Source: an uncultured Clostridia bacterium
Lineage (GTDB): Bacteria; Bacillota; Clostridia; Christensenellales; Borkfalkiaceae
Length of the DNA stretch: 64,000 nt
Assembly (NCBI GenBank): GCA_944362555.1
Contig: CALVTL010000002.1
Coordinates: 38,242-102,241 of the forward strand
Direction of reading: 5' to 3'
Shown here: positions 1-9,337 of the stretch, in pieces
How the letters are laid out: each line of letters begins with the position of its first letter
Numbering within the stretch: position 1 is the first letter of the stretch
Program-made: the position numbers and the translations under genes
Notes under the pieces: model-generated
Told to the model about the DNA's origin: nothing
Databases searched by the model: none
Seen by the model: only the letters and a program-made list of their open reading frames with translations

Positions 1-1221
1 GTCAACAAGATCGTCGTATACCCCTCCGAACGCTTTCCCTGCCAGGGGAGACGGGGGTACGTCATCAATCTATTGCTCCTTCAGGGCACGGCGCGCCTGT
101 ACGGAAAGGACACCGAGATCGACTATGCCGTCGATCAGAGCATCGTCATTTCGGACGCGGCGGCATATACCGTCGTCAACACGGGCAAGTGCGATCTGGA
201 ACTTCTTTGCGCCGTCCGCCGTCAGAAGACGAACGGGCACAGGCGCAAGGAGGCTCCCGACCTTCTGGTGCGCCTTTCGCCCGTGTTCAAAGACAACCTC
301 TGGGGCGGGACGAAGATCCGCGACGTCTTTCATAAGGACGTGGGGGAGATGGACGTCATCGCCGAGAGTTGGGAGCTCTCCGCGCATCCGGACGGAACAT
401 CCACGGTCGCCGAGGGGGAGTTCGCGGGCATGGGGCTGCCCGATTACATCGAGGCGATCGGCAAAGAGCGCCTCGGCTGGAAGGCGCAGGGGTACGAAAA
501 GTTCCCCGTTATGATCAAATTCATCGACGCCAAGCAGAATCTGTCCATCCAGGTGCACCCCGCCGACGAGTACGCGTTCACCGTCGAGGGGCAGTACGGC
601 AAGAGCGAGATGTGGTATATTCTCGACGCCGAGCCGGACGCCTGCATCTATGTCGGATTCAACCGCGACGTCACGCCCGAGGAGCTCAAACGGCGCATCG
701 CGGACGATACGCTCATGGAAGTTCTGAACCGCGTTCCCGTCAAAAAGGGGGATGCCTACTTCCTCGCGGCGGGCACGGTGCACGCCATCGGCGCGGGATG
801 CTTCATCTGCGAAGTGCAGCAGTCCTCCAACGTCACTTACCGGCTCTATGACTACGGCAGGCGGGGCAAGGACGGCAAAAAGCGGGAGCTGCACGTCGAC
901 AAGGCGCTCGACGTCCTGGATATGCACGCGGTCACGCCCAAGACGTTTGAACGCTGCGACGCGGTGATGGGCGCGGACTTCGTGAAGTCGGTCATCGGGG
1001 AGTGCAAGTACTTTTCCGTGACGCGCTACTTCGTGGACGGTGAGTGCGACCTGCCCTATTCGGAGGCGAGCTTTTACGCCATCGTCATCCTCGAGGGCGA
1101 GGGGACGCTCTCGGACGAGAAGAACTGCTATCCCTGCCGCGCCGGCGATACCTTCTTCGCCGCCGCCAAGGACCGTGTCACCATAAAGGGGAAAGCAGTC
1201 CTGTTGGTCACAAACGTGTAA
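1..1221 (+). CDS. manA: ManC-type cupin fused to mannose-6-phosphate isomerase (5' truncated)
   Basis: The frame is open to the first base of the window, so the gene starts upstream and its N-terminus is missing. The first ~75 visible residues resemble the cupin tail of mannose-1-phosphate guanylyltransferases (IVVYPSERF, then GTARLYGKD and ending DLELLCAV). The rest is a type I phosphomannose isomerase: LSPVFKDNLWGG, the zinc-site region IQVHPADEYA, GTVHAIGAG and QQSSNVTYRLYDYGR. It would interconvert fructose-6-P and mannose-6-P in the cytoplasm, feeding GDP-mannose synthesis. It directly precedes a glycan biosynthesis operon. A TTG at 73 could be taken as a start, but the cupin homology extends upstream of it, so I prefer a fusion. 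The isomerase part is confident; the identity of the missing N-terminus is inference. Confidence 0.85.
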   Translation, partial: VNKIVVYPSERFPCQGRRGYVINLLLLQGTARLYGKDTEIDYAVDQSIVISDAAAYTVVNTGKCDLELLCAVRRQKTNGHRRKEAPDLLVRLSPVFKDNLWGGTKIRDVFHKDVGEMDVIAESWELSAHPDGTSTVAEGEFAGMGLPDYIEAIGKERLGWKAQGYEKFPVMIKFIDAKQNLSIQVHPADEYAFTVEGQYGKSEMWYILDAEPDACIYVGFNRDVTPEELKRRIADDTLMEVLNRVPVKKGDAYFLAAGTVHAIGAGCFICEVQQSSNVTYRLYDYGRRGKDGKKRELHVDKALDVLDMHAVTPKTFERCDAVMGADFVKSVIGECKYFSVTRYFVDGECDLPYSEASFYAIVILEGEGTLSDEKNCYPCRAGDTFFAAAKDRVTIKGKAVLLVTNV

Positions 1222-1235
1222 TTGAGGAGATGAGG

Positions 1236-2288
1236 ATGAGAATTGCGATCGATTGCAGATATTTGGGAAAATCGGGGATCGGACGGGTGTGCCAAGGCAT
1301 TTTGGATAACCTTGACTATTCGGAGCACGAATATGTTCTGATCGGCAATGAAAAGCGGCTTTCCGCATATCCGTCGGCGCGCTTGATTTCCGATGACGGA
1401 AATCCGTTTTCGGCAAAGGGTTTGTTTTCCTTTCCGAAAGAGATCAATCGGGACTGCGATTGCATCATCATTCCCAATTTTATCATACCTTACGGGATCA
1501 AGATCCCCGTATATACGGTGATGCACGATCTCATCTTTCTCGATCTTCCGAAAATAACGACGAAGGGCTTCGCAGATTATCGCATCAAAAAAATGCTCTT
1601 GAAGCGCTGTATGAAGAAGTCCGTGCGCATCGCCTGTGTTTCAGGATTCACAAAATCGAGGTGCGAGCATTATTTCCCGAAATATGCAGGGAAATGCTAT
1701 GTGAATTATATCGGGCTTTCCAAAGAAGTGTTGAATTTTGATGCGACGGGGATCGAAAAGACGAATAGCATCGTTTATGTCGGGAATGTAAAGCCGCACA
1801 AGGGGCTGAAGACACTGATCGACGCCTTCCATCTTTTGCCCAAAGGGATGTATCAACTTAAGATCATCGGAGAGCGGGAGGGGTTTCTCGTCGGGATGAA
1901 TGAGGCGGATCTGCAATTGGACGACGTGATCTTTACGGGTCGTCTGGATGACGAGCAGCTTCTGCGGGAGATCGCTTCCGCAAAGTTCCTTGTGCAGCCG
2001 TCGCTCTATGAGGGGTTCGGCCTTCCTCCGCTCGAAGCGCTCTGTTTGGGAACGCAGCCGGTCATATCGGATATTCCCGTTTTTAAGGAAGTCTATGGCG
2101 ATTTACCTGTGATATTTTTTAAAACCGGCAACGCGGAGGATTTGAGGAAAGAGATTTTGTCTGAAAAGAACAACAAAATCGATTTTGATGGCAAGAAGAT
2201 GCGAGTTTTGAATTACGAAAATTTTATAAGTATTATTTCAGTGATGATAGAAAAAGGGGGAACTTATGCAGCAAATTGCAGAAATTAG
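1236..2288 (+). CDS. Glycosyltransferase, GT4 family
   Basis: About 350 residues. This is a retaining GT-B glycosyltransferase that would add a hexose (mannosyltransferase-like) to a lipid-linked glycan on the cytoplasmic face. Visible features are an N-terminal Rossmann half (MRIAIDCRYLGKSGIGR), the linker SIVYVGNVKPHKGLKTLIDA, and the C-terminal nucleotide-sugar signature SLYEGFGLPPLEAL with the E-x7-E pair. The ATG at 1236 is chosen because GAGGAG at 1224-1229 is 6 nt upstream; an ATG at 1230 is too close to it. The gene begins 15 nt after manA and its end overlaps the next gene by 23 nt, so translation is probably coupled. Donor and acceptor cannot be told from sequence. Confidence 0.85.
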   Translation: MRIAIDCRYLGKSGIGRVCQGILDNLDYSEHEYVLIGNEKRLSAYPSARLISDDGNPFSAKGLFSFPKEINRDCDCIIIPNFIIPYGIKIPVYTVMHDLIFLDLPKITTKGFADYRIKKMLLKRCMKKSVRIACVSGFTKSRCEHYFPKYAGKCYVNYIGLSKEVLNFDATGIEKTNSIVYVGNVKPHKGLKTLIDAFHLLPKGMYQLKIIGEREGFLVGMNEADLQLDDVIFTGRLDDEQLLREIASAKFLVQPSLYEGFGLPPLEALCLGTQPVISDIPVFKEVYGDLPVIFFKTGNAEDLRKEILSEKNNKIDFDGKKMRVLNYENFISIISVMIEKGGTYAANCRN

Positions 2289-3576
2289 GTCAGTTCCTTA
2301 TCAAAATAAGAAAAAGATATATGCTACAGACATTCTAATTGCAGGGATACTATTCCTTGTTTTGTTTCGTGGTTTTATAGAAAATTTTCTTGGTCACGGA
2401 ACCCTGTATGTAGATTTCTGTTTTGGCATTTTAACATTATGGAGCTTATTCATCTGTATAAATGGTGGGGTGTTTAAAACATTTCGCGGAAGAATATTGT
2501 TGAAGTATATTCGGTTGTATATATTTTGGATCGTATTATGCGCTATTGTTTGTGCATTTCAAGCATGGCTTGGTCGTACAAGCGTATATGGCTCTGTAAT
2601 TGAATTCAGAAATAATTGCTTATATACAGGGTTGTTTTTTATTTCGGCAATAACTTTAAACTTATATAGTATCAAAAGCTTTTACAGCTTTTTCATAAAT
2701 CTTGGTGTTCTAATTTGCTCTTTTGCAATAATACAATATTTATTTCGAAACTTCCTACCGGACAGCCTGCTTTTTTTAAATGATGAAGGGAATTTTGGGT
2801 TTTATGGAAGAGACGCTATAAGAGTTACGGGATTAATGGGAAACACGATTATATTTAGTGGCTTCACTATAGTACTTTTTTCTCTTGTATGGGCGCAGAT
2901 ACTTGCCGAAAATTGTAAAATAAACGGTCTATGGATAAAATTTGCCATAGTAGCGATAGCAAACTTTCTTACATTTTCCCGCTCTTCTATTGTTGGCATG
3001 GTGGCGGTGTTCGTACTTGAAATTTTTCTCCAGGGTGTTGCAAAAAAGAACATTTTTAAAACGCTTTTAGTGATATGTAGTCTTTTGCTGATAATAATTT
3101 TTTTAGCGTTAACTATTTTTAGGGACACAATAATAATCAAGCGCCTGATAGATGGTGATAATTTGTGGAATTCAGGAAGCAATGCAGGACATTTTTCAAT
3201 GATTCAGGAAGCGATAGAAGAAATAAAGGAGAATTGGTTATTTGGAAAAAGTAATGAAATTATTACAGACGGTGCAATTTGGGCATATATGCTCGAAATG
3301 GGAATCCCCGTATTTGTTGTGTATTGCATCTTGATCATTGCGTTAATTTTATTTGCGATAAAAAATTGTAGGAGTGCGAATAAAACAGTCCGCACATTAG
3401 CATTTGGATACATTGCAATGAATGCATATTTTATTGTTAGCTCATTTATAAACTCTGCTTATGCGGCAAGAAGCGTTCTTGTGTTTATATGGTTTATTGG
3501 GGGAATGCTCCTTGCAGCAGTGGCTAATTTTAAGTTTATAAGCAAGGAACAAAGCAATTTAAAGGACAAAATATAA
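2266..3576 (+). CDS. Wzy-like O-antigen/capsule polymerase (membrane protein)
   Basis: A 436-residue, very hydrophobic protein with about ten to twelve predicted membrane helices and a larger external loop around residues 285-330 (IKRLIDGDNLWNSGSNAGHFSM). That topology is typical of the Wzy polymerase/O-antigen ligase family. In a Wzx/Wzy pathway it would link repeat units on the outer face of the membrane. A GGGGGAA site precedes the ATG, which lies inside the end of the previous glycosyltransferase. The gene is markedly AT-rich compared with manA or rmlB, as is usual for exchangeable polymerase genes. Sequence similarity in this family is weak, so the call rests on topology plus context with the flippase gene at 10876. 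Ligase is the alternative. Confidence 0.7.
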   Translation: MQQIAEIRSVPYQNKKKIYATDILIAGILFLVLFRGFIENFLGHGTLYVDFCFGILTLWSLFICINGGVFKTFRGRILLKYIRLYIFWIVLCAIVCAFQAWLGRTSVYGSVIEFRNNCLYTGLFFISAITLNLYSIKSFYSFFINLGVLICSFAIIQYLFRNFLPDSLLFLNDEGNFGFYGRDAIRVTGLMGNTIIFSGFTIVLFSLVWAQILAENCKINGLWIKFAIVAIANFLTFSRSSIVGMVAVFVLEIFLQGVAKKNIFKTLLVICSLLLIIIFLALTIFRDTIIIKRLIDGDNLWNSGSNAGHFSMIQEAIEEIKENWLFGKSNEIITDGAIWAYMLEMGIPVFVVYCILIIALILFAIKNCRSANKTVRTLAFGYIAMNAYFIVSSFINSAYAARSVLVFIWFIGGMLLAAVANFKFISKEQSNLKDKI

Positions 3577-3577
3577 A

Positions 3578-4687
3578 ATGAAAACAAAAATAATTGCAAT
3601 GTATCTGCCGCAGTATCACGAAACGGAGGAAAATAATCGCTGGTGGGGAGAGGGCTTTACCGATTGGGTGAGCACGAAAAACGCGGAGCCGCTGTTTCCC
3701 GGGCATAATCAGCCGCGAGTTCCTCTCAATGAGAATTATTATGATTTAAGTCAAGTCGATGTGTTGAAGGAGCAGGTTCAGTTGGCAAAACGGTACGGGA
3801 TCGACGGTTTTTGTTTCTATCATTACTGGTTTTCTTCTTCGTTCAAGACGCTATATAAACCTGCGGAGAATTACTTGCAGCATTCGGAGATAGACTTTCC
3901 GTTTATGTTCGCTTGGGACAACAGTTCATGGATCCGAACATGGAGCAAGTTCAAAAAAAATGCGAACGCATGGTCTCCCAAAAAAGATAATGCTACCAAT
4001 TCGGCTGAAGACAACGGGGTTTTGGCGCAGTTGGAATACGGGAGCCCGGAGGACTGGAAAATTCATTTTGATTATCTTCTTCTATTTTTTAAGGATGACA
4101 GATATATCAAGATTTCAAATCGCCCGGTGTTTATTCTTTGGAATAATTATCAAAGAGAGACGCTTCTTCAGATGCGCGATGCGTGGAACGCATGGGCAAA
4201 AGAAAACGGTTTTAATGGAATGTATTTTATTACGAGAGACGACCCTTATAAAGATGTCTCCGGATTTGATTCGTTATTCAATTATGAGCCGCAGTTTTCC
4301 GGTTGGTTGAATATTGGTTTTTTTGGCAGAGTTTTTCAAAGGATCAAATATCTTTTGGGGAAAGAAACGCTGAAAAAATATTCTTATGAAAAGATCTGGA
4401 AGAAGATTCTTAAATATGCGTATAAGCATCCCGGGAATTTTTACGGCGCATTTGTCAGATATGACGATACTCCGCGTCGCGGCAAAACGGGCAAAGTAGT
4501 TGCAGGAGAATCTGCGTCCTGCTTTGAAAAATATTTCAGGAAGTTATATTCCCTGTCTTGTTTGCGAGAGAAGGAACTGTTATTTCTGACGGCTTGGAAC
4601 GAATGGGGAGAAGGGGCTTATCTGGAGCCAGATACAAAGGATGGATATGCATACCTTGATGCAGTAAGTCACGTTGTGAATGATTAA
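3578..4687 (+). CDS. WbsX-like glycan protein (GH99-like fold)
   Basis: 369 residues. The N-terminus [19 protein letters not shown] followed by [18 protein letters not shown] is diagnostic for the WbsX family, annotated as glycosyltransferase WbsX and related in fold to GH99 endo-mannosidases. Other family landmarks are [12 protein letters not shown], the aromatic [10 protein letters not shown] and the C-terminal [16 protein letters not shown] with likely carboxylate residues. The family recurs in O-antigen and capsule loci, but its exact reaction is not settled; it may transfer or trim a sugar of the repeat unit. It starts 2 nt after the polymerase gene and lies 23 nt before rmlA, so it is in the same transcription unit. 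The family call is confident; the activity is not. Confidence 0.85.
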   Translation: MKTKIIAMYLPQYHETEENNRWWGEGFTDWVSTKNAEPLFPGHNQPRVPLNENYYDLSQVDVLKEQVQLAKRYGIDGFCFYHYWFSSSFKTLYKPAENYLQHSEIDFPFMFAWDNSSWIRTWSKFKKNANAWSPKKDNATNSAEDNGVLAQLEYGSPEDWKIHFDYLLLFFKDDRYIKISNRPVFILWNNYQRETLLQMRDAWNAWAKENGFNGMYFITRDDPYKDVSGFDSLFNYEPQFSGWLNIGFFGRVFQRIKYLLGKETLKKYSYEKIWKKILKYAYKHPGNFYGAFVRYDDTPRRGKTGKVVAGESASCFEKYFRKLYSLSCLREKELLFLTAWNEWGEGAYLEPDTKDGYAYLDAVSHVVND

Positions 4688-4710
4688 GTAAAAGAAAGGA
4701 GAGCAAACCA

Positions 4711-5595
4711 ATGAAAGGAATTATTTTAGCAGGGGGATCGGGAACGAGACTGTATCCGCTCACAAAAGTAACAAGCAAGCAATTACTTCCCATCTACGAT
4801 AAACCCATGATCTACTACCCGCTGTCAACGTTGATGCTGGCGGGGATCCGGGACATCCTCATCATCTCTACGCCAGAAGATACGCCTCGGTTTGAACAGC
4901 TCTTGGGGGATGGAAAAAAGTTCGGTATCAATCTGTCGTATGCGGTGCAGCCTTACCCAGGCGGATTAGCGCAGGCATTTTTGATCGGCGAAAAGTTTAT
5001 CGGGAAAGACAGCGTCTGCATGGTCCTCGGCGATAACATCTTCTACGGAAACGGATTGAAAAAGAGTTTGTCAAAGGCGAGAGAGAATCTGGATGCGGGA
5101 AAAGCGACGGTTTTTGGCTATTATGTGCCTGACCCCGAGCGGTTCGGCGTGGTGGAATTCGACGAAAACGGGCAGGCGATCTCCATTGAAGAAAAGCCTT
5201 CGGATCCCAAATCAAATTATGCGGTAGTCGGACTCTATTTTTATCCCAATGACGTGGTACAGGTGGCGAAGCGCATTCAGCCTTCGGCGCGCGGGGAACT
5301 TGAGATCACTTCCGTCAATCAGGATTATCTCGGGCGCGGCGTCCTGGAAGTTATCACGTTTGGCAGGGGCTTCACGTGGCTAGATACCGGAACGCATGAA
5401 TCGCTTGCCGATGCGACGGCATTTGTTCGCATGATCGAGCAGCATCAGGGGCTGAAAATCAGTTGTGTTGAAGAGATCGCCTATCAAAACGGCTGGATCG
5501 GCAGGGATGAATTACTTGCACAGGCAGAACTGATGAAGAACAATGATTACGGTAAACATTTAAAGCAAGTTGCCGAGGGAAAGATCATTTATTGA
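4711..5595 (+). CDS. rmlA: Glucose-1-phosphate thymidylyltransferase
   Basis: 294 residues, the normal length for RmlA/RfbA. It makes dTDP-glucose from dTTP and glucose-1-phosphate, the first step towards dTDP-L-rhamnose. The nucleotide-binding motif [11 protein letters not shown] is at residues 8-18, followed by [17 protein letters not shown], and VLGDNIFYG holds the metal-binding aspartate. A GGAGAG site precedes the ATG by a good distance. The partner genes rmlB, rmlD and rmlC are 1.9 kb downstream, separated from rmlA by two glycosyltransferases rather than adjacent as in the classic rmlBDAC order. Cytoplasmic enzyme, usually feedback-inhibited by dTDP-rhamnose. Confidence 0.96.
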   Translation: MKGIILAGGSGTRLYPLTKVTSKQLLPIYDKPMIYYPLSTLMLAGIRDILIISTPEDTPRFEQLLGDGKKFGINLSYAVQPYPGGLAQAFLIGEKFIGKDSVCMVLGDNIFYGNGLKKSLSKARENLDAGKATVFGYYVPDPERFGVVEFDENGQAISIEEKPSDPKSNYAVVGLYFYPNDVVQVAKRIQPSARGELEITSVNQDYLGRGVLEVITFGRGFTWLDTGTHESLADATAFVRMIEQHQGLKISCVEEIAYQNGWIGRDELLAQAELMKNNDYGKHLKQVAEGKIIY

Positions 5596-5609
5596 TCGAG
5601 GTGTTGAAG

Positions 5610-6590
5610 ATGGATGTATCGGTGATCATGATCAACTATAACACGTTTGATCTGACAAGGGATGCGTTGGAAAGTATTTTTACGCACACGGAAGGAATTG
5701 AATTTGAGATCATCCTGATCGACAACGCTTCGCCCGATGGCTCCGGGGAAAAATTGCGCGATCTGTTTGGTGAAAAGATCGTTTACATTCAGGCGGGCGC
5801 TAATCTGGGGACATCGAAGGCTTTTAATATCGGCTTGAAACAGTCAAAAGGGAAATATATCTTGTGGCTGAACACCGATATTCTGATGAAGGAAAACTTT
5901 ATCAAAAAGCTCTTTGATTATATGGAAAGCGATCCTAAATGTGGGATTTGCGGCGGGAATATTCTGGATTTTAATGGAAAGCCTGCGGGATCTTTTCGAA
6001 ATGATTTTTTAAATGTCAATACATTTAAGCGGTTATATAGCTTTACATGGCATTTATTAAGCTTGATTCCTCATAAGCGGAATGACTACAATTATACGAA
6101 CAAGGTTAAAGAAGTCGCATGGATTGGCGGCGTGGATATGTTTGTGCGTCGGGAAATTTTTCTGCAGGTAGGTGGCTTTGATGAGGTCATATTTATGTAT
6201 TCAGAAGAACTTGAGTTTCAATATCGCGTAAAGGAACTGACTTCTTATACAATCAAATCAGTTCCATGGGCAACCCTGTATCATTTGGGGGGAGCCAGCA
6301 CAAAAGGAAAGGTCAAACGCTTTAACCCAAAATGGGAAAAGATGATGTTGATGGGATTTCCGCGTTATTTGTACAAATGGTTTGGCGAAAAAGAGGTAAA
6401 AAAATACTTAAAAGTCCGCTATAGAGGCGCAAAAAAACAATATTTCCTGGCCCAGATAACCAACAATAAAATTAAAATGGAGCGATATAAGGGACAACAG
6501 AAAATATTTCTTGAATGTTTGTCCGATTTTGACAATTATATAAAACTTTTAAATGCGGGATCAAATGATATTTTTCAAGTAGAAGAGTAA
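5610..6590 (+). CDS. Glycosyltransferase, GT2 family (rhamnosyltransferase-like)
   Basis: About 326 residues. The GT-A fold is seen in VSVIMINYNTFDLTRDALES at the start, IILIDNASPDGSGE, then GKYILWLNTDILM, whose NTD triad matches the DXD-type metal/nucleotide site. WIGGVDMFVRREIF followed by GGFDE and YSEELEFQYRVK is typical of GT2 enzymes transferring rhamnose or similar sugars. The ATG at 5610 has GAGG 8 nt upstream; the TTG at 5592 would overlap the end of rmlA and has no better site. The second half is more AT-rich than the first. Sitting between rmlA and rmlB, it plausibly uses dTDP-rhamnose, but this is inference from context. Confidence 0.85.
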   Translation: MDVSVIMINYNTFDLTRDALESIFTHTEGIEFEIILIDNASPDGSGEKLRDLFGEKIVYIQAGANLGTSKAFNIGLKQSKGKYILWLNTDILMKENFIKKLFDYMESDPKCGICGGNILDFNGKPAGSFRNDFLNVNTFKRLYSFTWHLLSLIPHKRNDYNYTNKVKEVAWIGGVDMFVRREIFLQVGGFDEVIFMYSEELEFQYRVKELTSYTIKSVPWATLYHLGGASTKGKVKRFNPKWEKMMLMGFPRYLYKWFGEKEVKKYLKVRYRGAKKQYFLAQITNNKIKMERYKGQQKIFLECLSDFDNYIKLLNAGSNDIFQVEE

Positions 6591-6612
6591 ATTGCTTTAT
6601 CAGGGGCGAAGC

Positions 6613-7449
6613 ATGAAAATAGTCGGATGTGTGGTATTATATAATCCATCTATAGAAAACATAGAAAATATTATTCGGTATATTCCTTTATTGGATCATT
6701 TATATATAATGGATAACTCTGATAAGATAAATGAGGCGATCCATGAACAACTGCAGGGGTTCCAAACCGTCACGATTATCGATATGGGCGGAAATCAGGG
6801 AATCGGACAGGCGTTGAGACAGGGTTTGGATTATGCGATTTCGGAAAAAGCAGATTTCTGTTTGACAATGGATCAGGATAGTATTTTCCCTGTAGATAAG
6901 TGGAGTACTATAAAAGTATATCTTGAAAGAACAGATATTGACGATTACGGAATCATCGGATTAAACATTAATTCCGCTTCTACAGATGTGGGCTTGGTTC
7001 ATGTGAATCTGCTGCCTACCTCGGGAAATTTTATTAATGTAAAAAACTATTTGAAAACAAAAGGATTTCGCGCAGAGTTGTTTATTGACTCTGTTGATTA
7101 TGAGTTGAATCATCAGTTTTATAAGATAGGGAAGAAAATAGCTTATATCAATGAAGTTTCTTTGGGGCACACAGTTGGAACTCCTTTGTATAAAAGGTTT
7201 TTTTTCAAAAAAGTAACAGTGTCAAATCATAGTCCCATACGTTGCTATTATCGTTTTCGAAATAATTATTTTCTTTATAGAGAAGATAAGAAGTTTTATC
7301 GCGAGTGTCGTTGGATGGACAGAAAGCGATTGATACAAATCTTGCTTTATGAAAAACAAAAAAAGAAAAAAATAAAAATGATTTTGCTTGGCATTAATCA
7401 TGCAAAACAAAAAAAATTAGGACCATTAAATCAGGAGGACATTCAATGA
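6613..7449 (+). CDS. Glycosyltransferase, GT2 family
   Basis: About 278 residues. The start MKIVGCVVLYNPSIENIE and the later CLTMDQDSIF (an acidic metal-site motif) fit the rhamnosyltransferase branch of GT2, as does FIDSVDYELNHQFYKIGKKI with GHTVGTP further on. The ATG at 6613 has AGGGG at 6602-6606; an upstream TTG in the same frame is less likely. The stop overlaps the rmlB start by 4 nt (ATGA), so the two are translationally coupled. Base composition is strongly AT-rich here and switches abruptly to GC-rich at rmlB, marking the end of an exchangeable block. Acceptor unknown. Confidence 0.82.
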   Translation: MKIVGCVVLYNPSIENIENIIRYIPLLDHLYIMDNSDKINEAIHEQLQGFQTVTIIDMGGNQGIGQALRQGLDYAISEKADFCLTMDQDSIFPVDKWSTIKVYLERTDIDDYGIIGLNINSASTDVGLVHVNLLPTSGNFINVKNYLKTKGFRAELFIDSVDYELNHQFYKIGKKIAYINEVSLGHTVGTPLYKRFFFKKVTVSNHSPIRCYYRFRNNYFLYREDKKFYRECRWMDRKRLIQILLYEKQKKKKIKMILLGINHAKQKKLGPLNQEDIQ

Positions 7450-8468
7450 CAATCATCGTAACAGGCGGGGCGGGGTTCATCGGCAGCAATTTTATCTTCC
7501 ACATCCTCAAAAAGTATCCCGACTACCGTGTCGTGTGCCTGGATAAGCTCACCTATGCGGGCAATCTGTCTACGCTTCGGAGCGTGATGGACAATCCCAA
7601 CTTCCGATTCGTGAAAGCGGATATCTGCGATCGGGAGGCAGTCAATAAACTCTTCGAGGAGGAGCATCCCGACATCGTCGTCAACTTCGCGGCGGAGAGC
7701 CACGTCGACCGCTCCATCGAGGACCCGAGCATCTTTTTGCAAACCAACATCATCGGCACGTCCGTTCTGATGGACGCCTGCCGCAAGTACGGCATCGGGC
7801 GTTATCACCAGGTCTCGACGGACGAGGTGTACGGCGATCTGCCGCTCGACAGACCCGACCTCTTCTTTACGGAGGAGACGCCGTTGCATACCTCGAGCCC
7901 CTATTCCTCCTCCAAGGCGGGGGCGGATCTTCTGGTGCTTGCATATCACAGAACGTATGGACTTCCCGTGACCATTTCGCGCTGCTCCAACAACTACGGG
8001 CCCTATCATTTCCCCGAAAAACTCATCCCGCTCACGATCGCCAACGCGCTTGCGGACAAGCCGCTGCCCGTGTACGGGACGGGGGAGAACGTGCGCGACT
8101 GGCTGTATGTGGAGGATCACTGCAAGGCGATCGACCTCATCATCCACAAGGGACGGGTGGGGGAAGTGTACAACGTGGGCGGGCACAACGAGATGAAGAA
8201 CATCGACATCGTGAAGCTCATCTGCAAGGAGTTGGGCAAGCCCGAGAGCCTCATCACGTTCGTGGCGGACCGGAAGGGGCATGATATGCGGTACGCGATC
8301 GACCCGACGAAGATCCACACGGAGCTCGGCTGGCTGCCCGAGACGAAGTTCGCGGACGGCATCAAAAAGACCATCCGCTGGTACCTTGACAACAAGCCCT
8401 GGTGGCAGGAGATCGTCTCCGGCGAGTATCGGAATTATTACAAGAGAATGTACGGGGACAGGAAATGA
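7446..8468 (+). CDS. rmlB: dTDP-glucose 4,6-dehydratase
   Basis: 340 residues, normal for RmlB. It converts dTDP-glucose to dTDP-4-keto-6-deoxyglucose using tightly bound NAD. The NAD motif TGGAGFIGS is near residue 6. The catalytic region VSTDEVYGDL supplies the Thr-Asp-Glu triad and YSSSKAGADLL the Tyr-x3-Lys pair. RCSNNYGPYHFPEKLIP is a highly conserved family block. The ATG overlaps the preceding stop (ATGA) and the gene end overlaps the rmlD start, making a tight rmlB-rmlD-rmlC block. Much more GC-rich than the preceding transferase. Confidence 0.97.
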   Translation: MTIIVTGGAGFIGSNFIFHILKKYPDYRVVCLDKLTYAGNLSTLRSVMDNPNFRFVKADICDREAVNKLFEEEHPDIVVNFAAESHVDRSIEDPSIFLQTNIIGTSVLMDACRKYGIGRYHQVSTDEVYGDLPLDRPDLFFTEETPLHTSSPYSSSKAGADLLVLAYHRTYGLPVTISRCSNNYGPYHFPEKLIPLTIANALADKPLPVYGTGENVRDWLYVEDHCKAIDLIIHKGRVGEVYNVGGHNEMKNIDIVKLICKELGKPESLITFVADRKGHDMRYAIDPTKIHTELGWLPETKFADGIKKTIRWYLDNKPWWQEIVSGEYRNYYKRMYGDRK

Positions 8469-9337
8469 ACGTACTTGTCACGGGTGTCAAGGGCCAGCTC
8501 GGCTATGACGTCGTCAATGAATGCAAAAAACGGGGGCACCATGTCTGCGGTGTGGACGTCGGGGAGATGGACATCACGGACATGGGTGCCGTGCAGCGCG
8601 TTCTGCGAAAGGCGCGTCCCGAGACCGTCATTCACTGCGCGGCATGGACGGCGGTGGACGCCGCCGAGGAGGCGGAAAACATTCCAAAAGTGCGCGCCGT
8701 GAATGCGGAGGGGACACAAAATATCGCCACCGTCTGCAAAGAACTCGGCTGCAAGATGCTCTATATCTCCACCGACTATGTGTTCGACGGAGAGGGGGAG
8801 ACCCCGTGGCAGCCCGACTGCACGGAATTTCATCCGCTCAACGTGTACGGACAGACCAAGTTCGAAGGCGAGCTAGCCGTAAGAAACACGCTTGAAAAAT
8901 TCTTTATCGTGCGCATTGCGTGGGTATTCGGGCGCAACGGGAACAACTTCATCAAGACGATGTTGGATCTCGGAAAAAAATACGACACGCTGCGCGTCGT
9001 CTGCGACCAGATCGGCACGCCGACGTATACCTATGACCTCGCGCGGCTGCTCGTCGACATGGCGGAGAGCGAGAAGTACGGCTGCTATCACGCGACCAAC
9101 GAGGGCGGGTATCTCAGTTGGTATGACTTCGCCTGCGAGATCTTCCGTCAGGCGGGGTATGCGACGAAGGTGGTCCCCGTGACGACGGCGGAATACGGGC
9201 TCTCCAAGGCAAAGCGCCCGTTCAACAGCAGGCTGGACAAGCGCAAACTCGTGGAGAACGGCTTTACGCCGCTGCCCGACTGGAAGGACGCGCTGGCAAG
9301 GTATCTGAAGGAGTTACAAAATGCAGATCAAAGTTGA
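8465..9337 (+). CDS. rmlD: dTDP-4-dehydrorhamnose reductase
   Basis: About 290 residues. It reduces dTDP-4-keto-L-rhamnose to dTDP-L-rhamnose with NAD(P)H, the last step of the pathway. The start MNVLVTGVKGQLGYDVV carries the nucleotide motif, ISTDYVFDG is the conserved block before the catalytic site, and NVYGQTKFEGE contains Tyr-x3-Lys. I choose the ATG at 8465, which overlaps the rmlB stop; an in-frame start further upstream would lie wholly inside rmlB. Its end overlaps rmlC by 17 nt. An SDR-superfamily enzyme of the cytoplasm. Confidence 0.96.
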   Translation: MNVLVTGVKGQLGYDVVNECKKRGHHVCGVDVGEMDITDMGAVQRVLRKARPETVIHCAAWTAVDAAEEAENIPKVRAVNAEGTQNIATVCKELGCKMLYISTDYVFDGEGETPWQPDCTEFHPLNVYGQTKFEGELAVRNTLEKFFIVRIAWVFGRNGNNFIKTMLDLGKKYDTLRVVCDQIGTPTYTYDLARLLVDMAESEKYGCYHATNEGGYLSWYDFACEIFRQAGYATKVVPVTTAEYGLSKAKRPFNSRLDKRKLVENGFTPLPDWKDALARYLKELQNADQS

